Shown piece after piece: positions 11,831 through 22,122 of a DNA stretch of 64,000 nucleotides. The DNA lies in assembly GCA_934047225.1 (NCBI GenBank), contig OW204001.1:10834201-10898200 (forward strand), given 5' to 3'. Source of the stretch: Ypsolopha sequella (taxonomy: Eukaryota > Arthropoda > Insecta > Lepidoptera > Ypsolophidae). The notes below the pieces were generated by a model. The model was given only the letters and a program-made list of their open reading frames with translations. It was not told the DNA's origin and did not search any database. Made by a program: the position numbers and the translations under genes. Numbering within the stretch: the stretch's first letter is position 1; every line of letters starts with the position of its first letter.

Positions 11831-13211
11831 TTTATTCAAAAGATATTTTGCCATTTACTCGATTCATGGTGGCTGAAATTTTGAACAAAACCATACTATA
11901 CATACAATACTATACATGGCTGTTACGTCAGTCGCTGCGGCTTACAAGTACGAAAATAGTGTGTTTTTAATTTATTTTATGCAAAATAAAATTAATTTCC
12001 AAGAACTGAGAAAACAATGTTTATAATATTTTGTCTTGAAATTCATACATTTTATACTGTTTCGATAAAAACTGCAGCAGTTATATTGTTACAAGTGGAC
12101 AAAAACCGACAATAACGGGTAAATTTTAAATTTTCTAACTTTACTTCTGTATGTCAAAATAAAATTCAGCATAAACCAAATCACTATTTGCACATATAGA
12201 TTACTATAATTTTTCTTCTATTGAAAAATTATATAGTTCCCGTATACAATGATTACAAAATTTACTGAGTTCAAGGTCGTTGGCGTTGGGAGATGCCTTA
12301 AATCTTAAAATAGATGGGTAGAGACGGAGATACATCGAGTCTTTGGCTTTAAGTTATTAGAGATTCTCTACAGAACCCTAAACAAGTTTGTCCATCACGT
12401 TATTCAATTTATGTTGGCCCTACTTATGCATAACTTTTGGCCATCTAATTGAGTTTGTTTAGGTTGTGGGTAGTATGTCAAAAAGTTAAGGCTTCTGAGC
12501 ATCCGGCATGCGGTACATAAAGCCTTAAGCACTCAACCAAAGTGTTAGTACTTAAGTTTTGGATTATGTGAGACTTTGGTGATGTGACGTTAGTAAAGGT
12601 TAACTTCTGGAATAAGATCAGTGATCCACGGGTGTCTAGAGGTGTATTGTTAAAAATTATTGTGGTCCTAATACGAATGAAATTTTCCCGGAATCTGCAT
12701 ATCAAATTTTTTGCTTCTAGTTGAGCAAGCTCTAGGCAAGCAAGAGGCTTTAATGGTTACAAATGTTTCGTTTCTTAAGGATTTTTTGATCGTGTCTTTG
12801 TTTCTAAGTGTACTTGAACAATCAGGCGTTTGTATGTATGAATATTAGTTCGACGATTACTCAAGTATCGTTGATCAAAACTTCATAAAATTTGGTAGGC
12901 TAGTAAATAAGACAAAAAGATTTTTTAAGGATGAACATGAGCCGAATCAGACGAGGGGTTGCCGAGATATGGGGTTAGGGGTTCGCGAGTTCAAGTGAAG
13001 GTAAACAATGGTTAAAGTTATAAGTAAATTTCGTATAGGCAACTTTACCATTGGTTGCCATAGATAACTATGGATTTAAACGGTTTCTTATTTAATTCTT
13101 ATTATCTATGGTCTGTACACTGCAGACGGTTGGTACAGTTCAAGCTCCCTATTTGTAAACGATTTTAACGGCTATGACTCCTTAATAAGAACCGCCAAAT
13201 GGAACCTAACA
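11831..13211. other. AT-rich stretch, no gene recognised
   Basis: No gene is supported. A moderately GC-rich part at about 12280-12700 has an 75-codon minus-strand ORF of no recognisable type. A region at about 12940-13180 may be dispersed repeat. It leads directly into the (ATGG)n-tailed element. Confidence 0.4.
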
Positions 13212-13400
13212 GACTGGTGACGGGCAGCGGCGTCACTGATGCGAGAGTTCCGGTACCGCGCTCACCAACCCGCCTGCCCAGCGTGTGTGAGTATGGACAA
13301 TTCTTCCAGGATGACCGCCAGGAATGGCAAAGTCCTGGAAAGGCTTTTTAATAGCCTAGTTCGTCCAGCAGTGGACGAACTAGGCTAATGGATGGATGGA
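13212..13400 (+). mobile_element. 3' end of (ATGG)n-tailed retroelement, copy 1
   Basis: GC-rich sequence beginning GGTGACGGGCAGCGGCGTCA, then CACCAACCCGCCTGCCCAGC and GTGTGTGAGTATGG, and ending GCAGTGGACGAACTAGGCTA followed by ATGGATGGATGG. The same sequence recurs at 54378-54715 (plus) and 33630-33888 (minus). The short tandem tail after a fixed 3' end is characteristic of RTE-like non-LTR elements in Lepidoptera (family knowledge). The 5' part is missing. There is a small duplication (TAGCCTAGTTCGTCCA against TGGACGAACTAGGCTA) forming a hairpin near the end. Confidence 0.65.
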
Positions 13401-14110
13401 AAAGGTAACCTATTGTGTTCCCGTTCTTACATGCAGAAATACAATCCACGTTAAGTAAAAATAAAAACACGCAAAAATTTTTACTTTATAGTTTTTGTTT
13501 GTTGACTCAACAAAGATCCTTTTGGGACACCCATCGAGTGATGGCACATATGATAGATGCGTTTAGTGCGAGTTTACTCAACATTAGACACGTCATACAA
13601 CAATCAAAATAATAATAAAAAAGGAAAATGTGCAAACTCTGCTTACAAAGTAGCCATAAAATCTACAAAGTTAATAACAGGTTCACAATTGTTTAGTTTG
13701 GAAAGACACGGCTTTATTTAATGATTACGATTCAGCCACTAAAACTCCCCGTTGAGTTGCCCTCTGAGTTAAATTAATCGCTGTCCGAGGAATTGATCAA
13801 ATTAACTACCCAATTTAGTATACATAATATCTAGCTATTATATCCTTATCTAATCGCTATCTCGAGAAACCAGAGGTCGCAAGCTCAAATCTCGGAGTGG
13901 CACATTTGTATTCAGTTTGCGAGCTTTGGAAGTCGACTATCCTTGTGTAAATGTGAAATTTGAAATTTTTAATGTCGAATACGTCGCATCCTGTCGATTT
14001 GGATGACTGAAACTCTGCATACACATACCTTGATCCTTAATCTAAGGTACCATCTGCAGCGCTTTTACATATTTATCACTTTACACCTAATTATAAAATA
14101 TCAGAAACAA
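13401..14110. other. AT-rich stretch, nothing recognised
   Basis: I see no gene, RNA or bounded repeat. The palindromic element at 14111 follows. Confidence 0.4.
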
Positions 14111-15050
14111 AAATTATTTTTCAATGCAAGTGCTCGTAAAGCCCCACTTTTCATGCATCAAAACCGAACAGAAAGTCGATTATTTTGCCCTAGGGCTTTA
14201 TTATTTTTTTTTTTTTATTTATTTACAATCGTTGGCTAACCTGCAGCCTTTCCTATGCACCATAAACGTTATACTTTTTTTCCCACTGTTTAACAGCTCT
14301 GGATACAGTCCTTTTGAGCCAATTATAATTTAAAGTTCACAAGATTATATTTGTTTTATTTCCTCACACTATGCATTGAAAAACGTAGTATGATACACGG
14401 GCGTAAGAGCAATAAATTACTCGGTTACGTTTAAAACACTCGCTATGCTCGTGTTTTAAATCTTCCTCGTAATTTATTCCTTTTCGCCCTTGTAGCATAA
14501 ACTACTATTACACCTGAGTATATGTTGATCCATTACGGTTCGATTCTCCGTATTTGTAACAAAATATATAGAAATAATTATAACGGCTAAAATATAACTA
14601 TTAGCCAAGAGCAATGTATACCAAAAGTTCACTATATGCATAAACGTATTATAGTAGTTTATGCTACAAGGGCGCAAAGGAATAAATTACGAGGACGATT
14701 TAAAACACGAGCGTAGCGAGTGTTTTAAACGTAACCGAGTAATTTATTGCTTTTACGCCCGTGTAGCATACTACATTTTTCAATGCATAGTGTGAGGAAA
14801 TGAAAACAAATATAATCTTGTGAACTTTAAATTATAATTGGCTCAAAAGGACTGTATCCAGAGCCGTTAAACAGTGGAAAAAAAAGTATAACGTCTATGG
14901 TACACAGGAAAGGCTGCAGGTTAGCCAACCATTGTAAACAAATTAAAAAAAATAATAATAATAAAGCCCTAGGGCAAAATAATCGACTTTTTGTTCGGTT
15001 TTGATGCATGAAAAGTGGGCCTTTACGAGCACATGCATTGAAAATAATAT
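14111..15050. repeat. Large palindrome: two head-to-head copies of repeat P
   Basis: Arm A (14111-14508, plus) and arm B (14651-15050, minus) are long inverted copies with a loop of about 140 bp. Both carry, in mirrored order: TTTTCAATGCA, GTGCTCGTAAAG, CCCTAGGGCTTTATTA, GGCTAACCTGCAGCCTTTCC, CTGTTTAACGGCTCTGGATA, AATTTAAAGTTCACAAGATT, CACTATGCATTGAAAAA, GGGCGTAAGAGCAATAAATT, an inner palindrome (TTTAAAACACTCGCTATGCTC and complement), and GTAGCATAAACTACTAT. Single-arm copies exist at 17759-18152 and 38608-38936, so the arm is a repeat in its own right. The loop resembles part of 16440-16590. ORFs inside the arms are chance readings of the repeat. Confidence 0.85.
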
Positions 15051-15054
15051 TATA

Positions 15055-16361
15055 CGAGGGGCATGCCAAAAGAAGTTAGATACTCTTTACTCCTTTGATT
15101 GACACTGGCAAGTTATACATCATCTTGTAGGCTGGTTGTTTGTTGATATATCTGAAAATAGAACGCACATCATTTCTTTTTTTTTTATTTGGATGAGCAT
15201 CATTTTTCCGAGAATCTGGCGAGAATTCGCTTGCAGCAATGGAGCTCAGTCGAAGTGATTGTCGCGCTATGATTTACTATGACTATAAAAAAGTTTTAAG
15301 CCTCAAGAATGTTTTGAACTTTTGGCTACTACTTTTGGTGAGTCTGGTTGCTCACGAACAACAGTATTTAATTGGTTTGCTGAATTTAAAAGGGGACGGG
15401 GATGTCTCAAAGATGAAGCGAAGACAGGTCGGCTGCCAACCGCGGTCACAGAAGAAAACGTTCGTGCAGTCGAAAAACTTATTCGCGAAAATCAACGAAT
15501 TATGTATGTAGAGCTGGAGCGAGAACAGGGAATTGGATCAGCAGCAATGCAAACCATAATTCACGACCACCTTTCTCTCCGTAAATGTTGTTTGAGATGG
15601 GTGCCGCACAAACTTACCGATAAGCAGAAAGACCGTCGGTTGGATTGGTGCCTATTCATGATAGATAAATTCGACGGTGGCGAGAAAAAAAATGTGTATG
15701 ATATACTGACTGGTGATGAAACATGGCTTTATAACTATGATCCCGAAACAAAGTGACATTCGACTGTATGGTGCTTTGAAGATGAGCCAACTCCAACGAA
15801 ATGTCGCCGTGCACGAAGCACACAGAAACAAATGGTCGCCTCGTTTTTCAGCAAAACGGATCATATTGCTACTGTAGTGCTAGAGAATCAAAGAACGATG
15901 AACTCCGAATGGTATGTGACAGTTTGTGCTCCAACAGTAATATCAGCTTGGTGTGACAAGCGACCGAAGTCACGAATCCGACGCCTTCTCAGGCACCACG
16001 ACAATGCGGCGTCGCACACGTCTGCTAAAACACTTGACTTTTTCGACTCAAAAAATGCGTGAATCCTCCCTCACTCACCATATTCCCCTGACCTAGCACC
16101 TTGTGATTTTACCTGTTTCCAAAAATCAAAGAAAAAATAAAGGGGAAGAAGTTTGAAAGCAAAGAAGATGCACTGGCTGCCTATATTTTCGAGATTTCTG
16201 AGGTGTCTAAAGAAGAGTGGTCATTGGTATTTTCCAATTAGTTCAGACGTATGGAAAAGTGTATACATGCTCAGGGCGAATACTTCGAAAAGATCGATAC
16301 TTGTAGTAAAGAATAAATTTTATAATTTTTGAGTATCTAATTTCTTTTGGCATGCCCCTCG
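15055..16361 (+). mobile_element. Mariner-family DNA transposon, full-length but dead
   Basis: The 1307-bp element is bounded by 31-bp terminal inverted repeats starting CGAGGGGCATGCCAAAAGAA. They match at 30 of 31 positions (GTTAGATACTC on the left, ATTAGATACTC on the right). It is flanked by TA on both sides (15053-15054 and 16362-16363), the target duplication of Tc1/mariner elements. It lies immediately beside the right arm of the large palindrome. The length and TIRs are typical of mariner. The transposase gene inside is broken (see 15239-16316), so movement would need enzyme supplied in trans. Confidence 0.93.
15239..16316 (+). pseudogene. Mariner transposase, multiply broken
   Basis: The reading frame starts MELSRSDCRAMIYYDYKK at 15239. 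A single-base loss at about 15319-15322 moves it to the frame carrying GESGCSRTTVFNWFAEFKRG, the N-terminal helix-turn-helix region. Family hallmarks follow: RWVPHKLTDKQK, then TGDETWLYNYDPETK (first catalytic Asp), HHDNAASHTS (second Asp) and SPYSPDLAPCDF (third Asp). Defects: TGA at 15757, where Trp or Arg is usual; TGA at 16060; a further frame change at about 16110-16130; and TAG at 16239 in place of Trp. The stop ending the alignment is TAA at 16314-16316. The three stops and two frame changes rule out a working enzyme. Intact mariner transposases cut and paste the element at TA sites. The subfamily was not assigned. Confidence 0.92.
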
Positions 16362-16363
16362 TA

Positions 16364-17254
16364 GTAGCTTCAAAACAATTGGATTTTCCATAAGCGTGAT
16401 AATAGATTATTTTAGAAATTTACGGCTGTTGTTACGACTACGGAAAAGATGTTTTATAGATATAGTAATATCATTAAAAATATTATGTTTATGCATGTAG
16501 CAAACTATTGGTATACATTGCTCTTAGCTAAAAATTTTAATTATTTCTTAATATTTTGTTACAAATGCGGAGAAGTTTTATTCATAGGTATACTTTTAAT
16601 TCCTGTGGTGCGTGAGCCCGTTTACATTGCAACTATTGCAACATTAATAAAAAATCGCGGCAATGTGAAATGGCTCATCCATCATAGGAGTTAAAAGGGC
16701 ATTTCCCACTATTAGGAACTATCAGTTTCCTCCTTCGTGCAAAAAATATACTTTTTTTACTACCTTTATGAAAAAGTTCCATTTAATACTCGAAATTAGT
16801 TTTGAAAATCGAACTTTCCGGGCCCCGTTGCGGAATGACTATCACGTCAGTTTGAAATGAAATTTAATTTATTGCAAAATTAGATTCTTTTTGACTTCCT
16901 TAGTTTGTTTTTACAATCCGAATTCCCTGCGTTCCGATTCACGACATAATCGATTATATCGCGTCTGACACTCTTTTTTCGCAAATGATACTGGCCACAA
17001 ATAAAAGGTGCCGGCCGAAGCCTGAAAAAAAAGGTAAAAACCGCGCTGCGCTTTGCAAATTCATAAAATACATTAAATTTGAAAGGAAAAATTAAATATT
17101 TAAATACATAAATCAGGTAGTAGAAAAAGTATCGTTCGCAACGAGAAAAAATGGGTTTTCTTTCCCCTAGTAATGTAAGCTTTCCTCGGGTAAGAAAACC
17201 CGCCATTTTATACTCGTCAGGAAATATACTATTAGGTACATATACAATACATAT
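16364..17254. repeat. AT-rich DNA with dispersed repeat Q
   Basis: The segment 16372-16590 resembles 42540-42750 in the same orientation (shared words: CATAAGCGTGATA or complement-like start, AATATCATTAAAA, TATGTTTATGCATGTAGCAAAC, TTAGCTAAAA, AATATTTTGTTACAAAT-CGGAG). It also resembles, inverted, the loop of the 14111-15050 palindrome. This ties the three loci to one family. No gene is supported in the rest. Confidence 0.55.
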
Positions 17255-17582
17255 GTAAATTGTAAGTACAAAAGAAAAGTTTTTGATACTCTACGTATAG
17301 TCGATAGGTCATACATTATAAATCAAAGATGAGAAAGCTTTCAGGTCCATCTCCTTAATTTCAAAGAGTTATTAGGGTAAACATTCTTGAATAAATTATG
17401 TTCATTTATTCAGGAAAGTGATGTAAATTGTAAGTAAAGAAGGAAAGTTTTTGATACTCTAGTTGACAGTTCATACATTATTAATCAAAGATGAGAAAGC
17501 TTTTAGGTCCACCTCCTTAATTTCAAAGAGTTATTGAGGTAAAAATTCTTGAATAAATTATGTTCATTTATTCAGGAAAGTA
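17255..17582. repeat. Tandem duplication, unit about 168 bp
   Basis: Copy 1 (17255-17422) and copy 2 (17423-17582) are adjacent direct repeats. Both begin GTAAATTGTAAGTA, contain TTTTTGATACTCTA, CATACATTAT, AATCAAAGATGAGAAAGCTT and CCTTAATTTCAAAGAGTTAT, and end ATTCAGGAAAGT. Copy 2 lacks about 10 bases present in copy 1. There is no coding content. Confidence 0.85.
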
Positions 17583-17758
17583 GGAAGATGCTCCAAAATT
17601 TCCACGAATATTTTAAACATCGTAAATATTCAATCTTTGCCTGGAAAAATATACGAGTACTTACAAATAAAACGGTACATAATGGACAGAAATAAACAAT
17701 ACTTTAATAAACGCCTAAACAATACATTCTTATTTATGCGTATATTTTGATAAATATA

Positions 17759-18152
17759 ATAGTAGTTTATGCTACAGGGGTGAAAAGAAATAAAATACGA
17801 CGATGATTTAAAACACGAGCGTAGCGAGTGTTTTAAACGTAACCGATTAATTTATTGCTCTTACACCCGTGTATCATACTACGTTTTTCAATGCATAGTG
17901 TGAGGAAATAAAACAAATATAATCTTGTGAACTTTAAATTATGATTTTTTCAAAAAGACTGTTTCTAGAGCCGTTAAACAGTGGGAAAAAAGTATAACAT
18001 TTATGGTACGCAGGAAAGGCTGCATGTTAGCCAACCATTGTAAATAAATTTAAAAAAATGATAATAATAAAGCCCTAGGGCAAAATATTCAACTTTCTGT
18101 TCGGTTTTGATGCATAAAAAGTGGGGCTTTACGAGCACTTGCATTAAAAAAT
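17759..18152 (-). repeat. Repeat P, single-arm copy with inner palindrome
   Basis: Same orientation and content as arm B of the 14111-15050 palindrome. It starts AGTAGTTTATGCTACA, contains the inner palindrome AACACGAGCGTAGCGAGTGT, and ends CTTTACGAGCACTTGCAT. No second arm is present nearby. Confidence 0.8.
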
Positions 18153-18860
18153 AAATAAAAATATTCAGCTTCAAGTAAATATTAAATCAGCGCAGAATCT
18201 CTTTTCCTCGCACTCTTTTCACAACTCCTTTTAGTAACATCCATAATTTAAACTTTTCCTTAAAAAGTAAAAATCACATTCTCAACAAATAAGCAGATAC
18301 ACATTCTACAATGTCACAAAAAAACATTAAGTCACCAACAGTATACAAATAAATACTAGCACTTTTTTTTACAAAACAGCAACGATATTAGCAAAACAGC
18401 GTTAGTTCTATCTTAAATTTAGCATGCCAATTTATAATTTTAACTATATATGCAACTTATTAAGTTAAACAATCGACTGGTATCTTGTGCTTTGTTTGGC
18501 TATTTCAAGTTTCGGACGACGTTTCGAGTTTGCGACGGGAATTCTAATCCTCTGATTAACAGTTGGCATCAAATACTGTGCCTCCATTGCTGTTACATAC
18601 ATAAGTAGCAAATTTCACAACACATTGCTATCTCCGTAATAGGATCAGAAAGCGATTAACACTTTAACTGCCAATACGACCCGCAGTTACGAGGCAACTC
18701 ACTAATATCCGGAATGAAGATGAACGCGTCTTGTCGGTACCGCCATCTTGCAGACGTTTGAGGTATTTCCTGAGGATATTCAGTTACTTACAGATAATCA
18801 CCCCCACACATGCTCGTTTTAAACCATTTAACCCTTAGAATTTATTCTAAGATTAAACCA
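18153..18860. other. AT-rich stretch, nothing recognised
   Basis: No gene or bounded repeat is seen. It separates repeat P from the 3' end of the LINE. Confidence 0.4.
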
Positions 18861-21800
18861 TGAATGAATGAATGAATGAATAAACACTTTATTGCACAGA
18901 AAAATTAAAATAAAACACAGAATACAGAAAAATAAAAGGCAAGGGCGGACTTATTCCTTAAAGAAATTTCTTCCAGTCAACCGATGGTGTGGAGAAAAGA
19001 AAAAATAATTTACAAGTATATTTGTGCAAAAAGAAAAAAATAATCTTCTTCAAGCCTAATATTTTAATATAATACACTACATACTAATACATACACAAAT
19101 ACATAAATACATACATACAAATAAAGTAGCATAGTCAGTCTAGTCAGAGAGATGAAAGGTAATAATTTTTCAGGTTAAATCTAAAAGAGGACACAGAAGG
19201 AAGATTTCTGAGGGTTTGCGGAAGTTCATTCCAAAGCCGCACTGCATTGACCGTAAATGATTTAGAAAAACGATCAGTGGTGTGCGCAGGCATCGCCAGA
19301 TCGATATGATGACAAAACCGAAGCGCTCTGTTGCTGCGATCAGTGCGTAGGAAAAATCTTTTTTTTAAATAATTAGGGTAAACAGGATTATGGAGAACAT
19401 TATATAACAGGGAAAGAATGTGTACGTTCCTGCGAAGACGAATAGGAAGCCACTTAAGCCTGCATCGAAACTCCGAGACGTGGTCATACTTGCGCAGTCC
19501 GAAAACGAATCGAATGCACAAGTTCTGAAGACGTTCCAGCTTATCGAGCAGCTCTTCAGTGGGATCTAGATAAGCGACATCGGCATAATCCAGAAGGGGA
19601 AGAAGAAGAGATTGTGCTAAGGTAATTTTCGTTTTCAGTGGCAAGAAATTCTGTAGGCGCTTAAGCGAGTGATATGAGCCGAAAACTTTACGGCTTACTT
19701 CATTAACATGTGGAGACCACGAAAGAGTTTGGTCCATCCACAAACCCAAATTCCTAACGGTCGTGCAATAAGGCACTATCACTCCATCAAAAACCACGTC
19801 AGCCACGTCAGACATGTCCAAGCGGGAGACGTAGTAATTACTACCGATGATTATAGCTTGCGACTTCTTTGGGTTGACATGCAGACCAAAACGCCTTGTC
19901 CATTCCCTGATGGCGACAAGATCAGTGTTAACAGTATGTACTGCCCTGTTTATGTCATCCAGCGGTGCAGCCGTATATAACTGCAAGTCGTCAGCATATA
20001 AATGAAAGGAGGAGGATAAGGATGCAGTAATAGAATTGATAAAGATAGAGAAAAGAAGAGGAGAAAGAACACCACCTTGTGGAACGCCGGCAGTCAGATT
20101 ACACCAATCAGATTTGGAGCTATCGATTTTGACTAGCTGCTGTCTGCCGCGAAGATAGGAATTGAACCATGATACTACCTCCGGAGAAACACTAAGAGAC
20201 CTCAGCATGCCAACAAGTATGTCAAAGTCGACAGTGTTGAAAGCGTTGCTGAAGTCTAGGAGCGTTAGGACGGTGAGATTCTTCTGCTCAATGTTTAGCC
20301 TTATGTCATCTGTCACATTTACAAGAGCTGTTGTAGTGCTGTGACCTGGACGAAACCCAGACTGATAGGGATTAAGGAGATGGTTATAGGATAGGAAATC
20401 AGCAAGGTGCTCGTGAACAAAATGCTCAAGGATTTTGGAAAGAATGGGAAGAATAGATATGGGGCGAAAATCTGAGAAAGAAGCAGGATTGGACTTTTTT
20501 GGAAGAGGGATAATGTGAGCTTTCTTCCAGGGACTAGGGAAATCTCCTGACAACAGGGAACAGTTAATGATATCTGCTATTATAGGACAAACCGCATCAG
20601 AAATTGGGATAAACATATCTTTACTAAGACCATCATCACCTACTGCCTTAGTTGTTATAGAGCGAAGAATCTTCCGAACATCTACAGAGGTAATCTCATG
20701 GAACTGGAAAGGTAGGTAATCAGAGGAAGGAATGGTATTTTGTAGAGTATTCAAGGTATCAGATTTTGAAATGCTAGATAAAAAGGAAGATGGACTACTA
20801 AAATGGTTATTGATAGCATTTAAGTCAATATTGGAAAGAGGACCAGGCTTTGGCTTGCCAACACCAAGAGATTTTAGGAACTTCCAAAGATTGTGCGGTG
20901 GACAGTTCTCGATGGACTCAAATATATGCTGACGTCTAGCATGCCTGCAGGCGTTATTGCAGCGGTTACGTAGCAACTTGAACCGTTTGACATTCAGATC
21001 TGAAGGATCTTGCCTAAACCGAACTTGAGCCTTATCTCTTTGTGCCATTAGCGCTTTAATCTCCGGTGTAAGCCACGGGGCTGGGAGATGTTTTACTCTG
21101 GTTTGCTTTAAAGGGGCATGCTTATCATATATAGTTAAAATGATTCTATTAAAATACTCGACCTTGTCGTTTACTGACGAGTTTTCAGTAACACAAGACC
21201 AATCAATCATATTCACATCAACTCGTAGTGCCTCCAGATCCATACCACTGAAATTACGAAGAAGAAGAACTTTTTGCTTGAATTTAGGAGGACGAAGATT
21301 ATAAGAGAGGAATATCAGATCGTGATGAGAAAAACCAGCAGCATTGAATTGGCCATGGAAAATAACATGAGCCGGAGACGAGGTAATTATTAAGTCAAGG
21401 AGTGAGGGGGGAGCACCAGGTTGAAAATGAGTTGGACCAGAAGGTAAAATATTTAAATTTAGGGACTTCATCATTGACTGTAGTACATTTGCCCTATGGT
21501 CATTTTTAATGAGGCAGGTATTGAAGTCTCCCATTAGGATGATTTGCTCATACTGAGACCTAAACGATTCCAGGGTTGTTTCGAGTGAACAAAAATAATT
21601 GACATGACAAGATGGACTATAAAAAACACATAAGAGAAGCTTTGTATGGCGAAGTGATAATTCTAGAAACAAATGTTCGGTAGGGCTTCCGGGATCAGAC
21701 TCAGAGACAACCTTGCATTCTAGATCAGCACGTAAATATACTGCGACACCACCACCAGTAGTATGAGTCCTGTCCCGTCTAATAAGTCGGTAGCCAGATA

Positions 21801-22122
21801 TAGGATATAACGTCGAAGGAAGCGTTGGCCGAAGATGGGATTCTGATATACAGATTGCATGGATATGCTTGGTAGTGAAAGATGCCAATAAATCCGGATA
21901 ATGTGCGTTAACACTTTGTGCGTTTATATGCACTACATTGAAATTTTTTGGGACAGGACAAAAGGTGGCATGAAGCCTGTTACCAAGATCAGGGATATCA
22001 GAAGACTCACTATCAGAACTCAGAAGACCCTCAGAAGAAGAAGAAGAAAGAGAAAAGTAAATACTGTCAGTGCTACTGTTTAAAATATCAGACATAAATA
22101 AAATAAATACCAAAATATACAC
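18861..22122 (-). mobile_element. CR1/L2-group LINE, 3' end and complete ORF
   Basis: On the minus strand the element runs from the ORF start at 22122 to a 3' tail of about five ATTC units (TGAA on the plus strand, 18862-18881). The 3' UTR of about 260 bp has CCATCGGTTGACTGGAAGAA and the poly(A)-like signal TGCAATAAAG just before the tail. A short tandem tail in place of poly(A) is usual for CR1- and L2-related LINEs. No second ORF (ORF1) is seen upstream between 22123 and 23589, and the true 5' end and target duplication were not found, so 5' truncation is possible. Confidence 0.8.
19144..22122 (-). CDS. LINE ORF: AP-endonuclease and reverse transcriptase
   Basis: The 992-residue ORF is free of stops and frameshifts. 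Residues 60-275 form an apurinic-type endonuclease: NVVHINAQS (Asn67), ICISESH (Glu94), MGDFN (Asp199, Asn201) and SHHD (His267, Asp268). This domain nicks target DNA to prime reverse transcription. Residues about 500-760 form the reverse transcriptase: FRPISILPILSKILE at 552-566, LLDFSNAF with the first catalytic Asp at 623, GVPQGGVLSPLLF at 679-691, and YADD at 709-712. A conserved C-terminal region (870-980) includes FVFGLRKYDHVSE and VRLWNELP. The N-terminus is Ser/Asp-rich and may include chance upstream residues: Met1 is the first Met in the frame, and Met10 is an alternative. All catalytic residues are present, so the enzyme could be functional. The exact clade (CR1, L2 or relative within the Jockey/CR1 assemblage) is uncertain. 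Confidence 0.93.
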   Translation of the reverse strand: MYILVFILFMSDILNSSTDSIYFSLSSSSSEGLLSSDSESSDIPDLGNRLHATFCPVPKNFNVVHINAQSVNAHYPDLLASFTTKHIHAICISESHLRPTLPSTLYPISGYRLIRRDRTHTTGGGVAVYLRADLECKVVSESDPGSPTEHLFLELSLRHTKLLLCVFYSPSCHVNYFCSLETTLESFRSQYEQIILMGDFNTCLIKNDHRANVLQSMMKSLNLNILPSGPTHFQPGAPPSLLDLIITSSPAHVIFHGQFNAAGFSHHDLIFLSYNLRPPKFKQKVLLLRNFSGMDLEALRVDVNMIDWSCVTENSSVNDKVEYFNRIILTIYDKHAPLKQTRVKHLPAPWLTPEIKALMAQRDKAQVRFRQDPSDLNVKRFKLLRNRCNNACRHARRQHIFESIENCPPHNLWKFLKSLGVGKPKPGPLSNIDLNAINNHFSSPSSFLSSISKSDTLNTLQNTIPSSDYLPFQFHEITSVDVRKILRSITTKAVGDDGLSKDMFIPISDAVCPIIADIINCSLLSGDFPSPWKKAHIIPLPKKSNPASFSDFRPISILPILSKILEHFVHEHLADFLSYNHLLNPYQSGFRPGHSTTTALVNVTDDIRLNIEQKNLTVLTLLDFSNAFNTVDFDILVGMLRSLSVSPEVVSWFNSYLRGRQQLVKIDSSKSDWCNLTAGVPQGGVLSPLLFSIFINSITASLSSSFHLYADDLQLYTAAPLDDINRAVHTVNTDLVAIREWTRRFGLHVNPKKSQAIIIGSNYYVSRLDMSDVADVVFDGVIVPYCTTVRNLGLWMDQTLSWSPHVNEVSRKVFGSYHSLKRLQNFLPLKTKITLAQSLLLPLLDYADVAYLDPTEELLDKLERLQNLCIRFVFGLRKYDHVSEFRCRLKWLPIRLRRNVHILSLLYNVLHNPVYPNYLKKRFFLRTDRSNRALRFCHHIDLAMPAHTTDRFSKSFTVNAVRLWNELPQTLRNLPSVSSFRFNLKNYYLSSL

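Noticed and set aside
14003..14333. Overlapping plus-strand ORFs of 69-78 codons, and the related ORFs at 14827 (minus) and 38582 (plus)
   Set aside because: All read the same DNA repeat (repeat P) in both strands and copies. The shared peptide reflects nucleotide identity of the repeat, and no family or codon constraint is seen.
14538..14550. GGTTCGATTC as a tRNA B-box
   Set aside because: No A-box at the right distance on that strand and no cloverleaf; it lies in the loop of a repeat.
19708..20932. Plus-strand ORFs of 60-90 codons inside the LINE
   Set aside because: They lie antisense to the intact endonuclease-RT ORF and are shadows.
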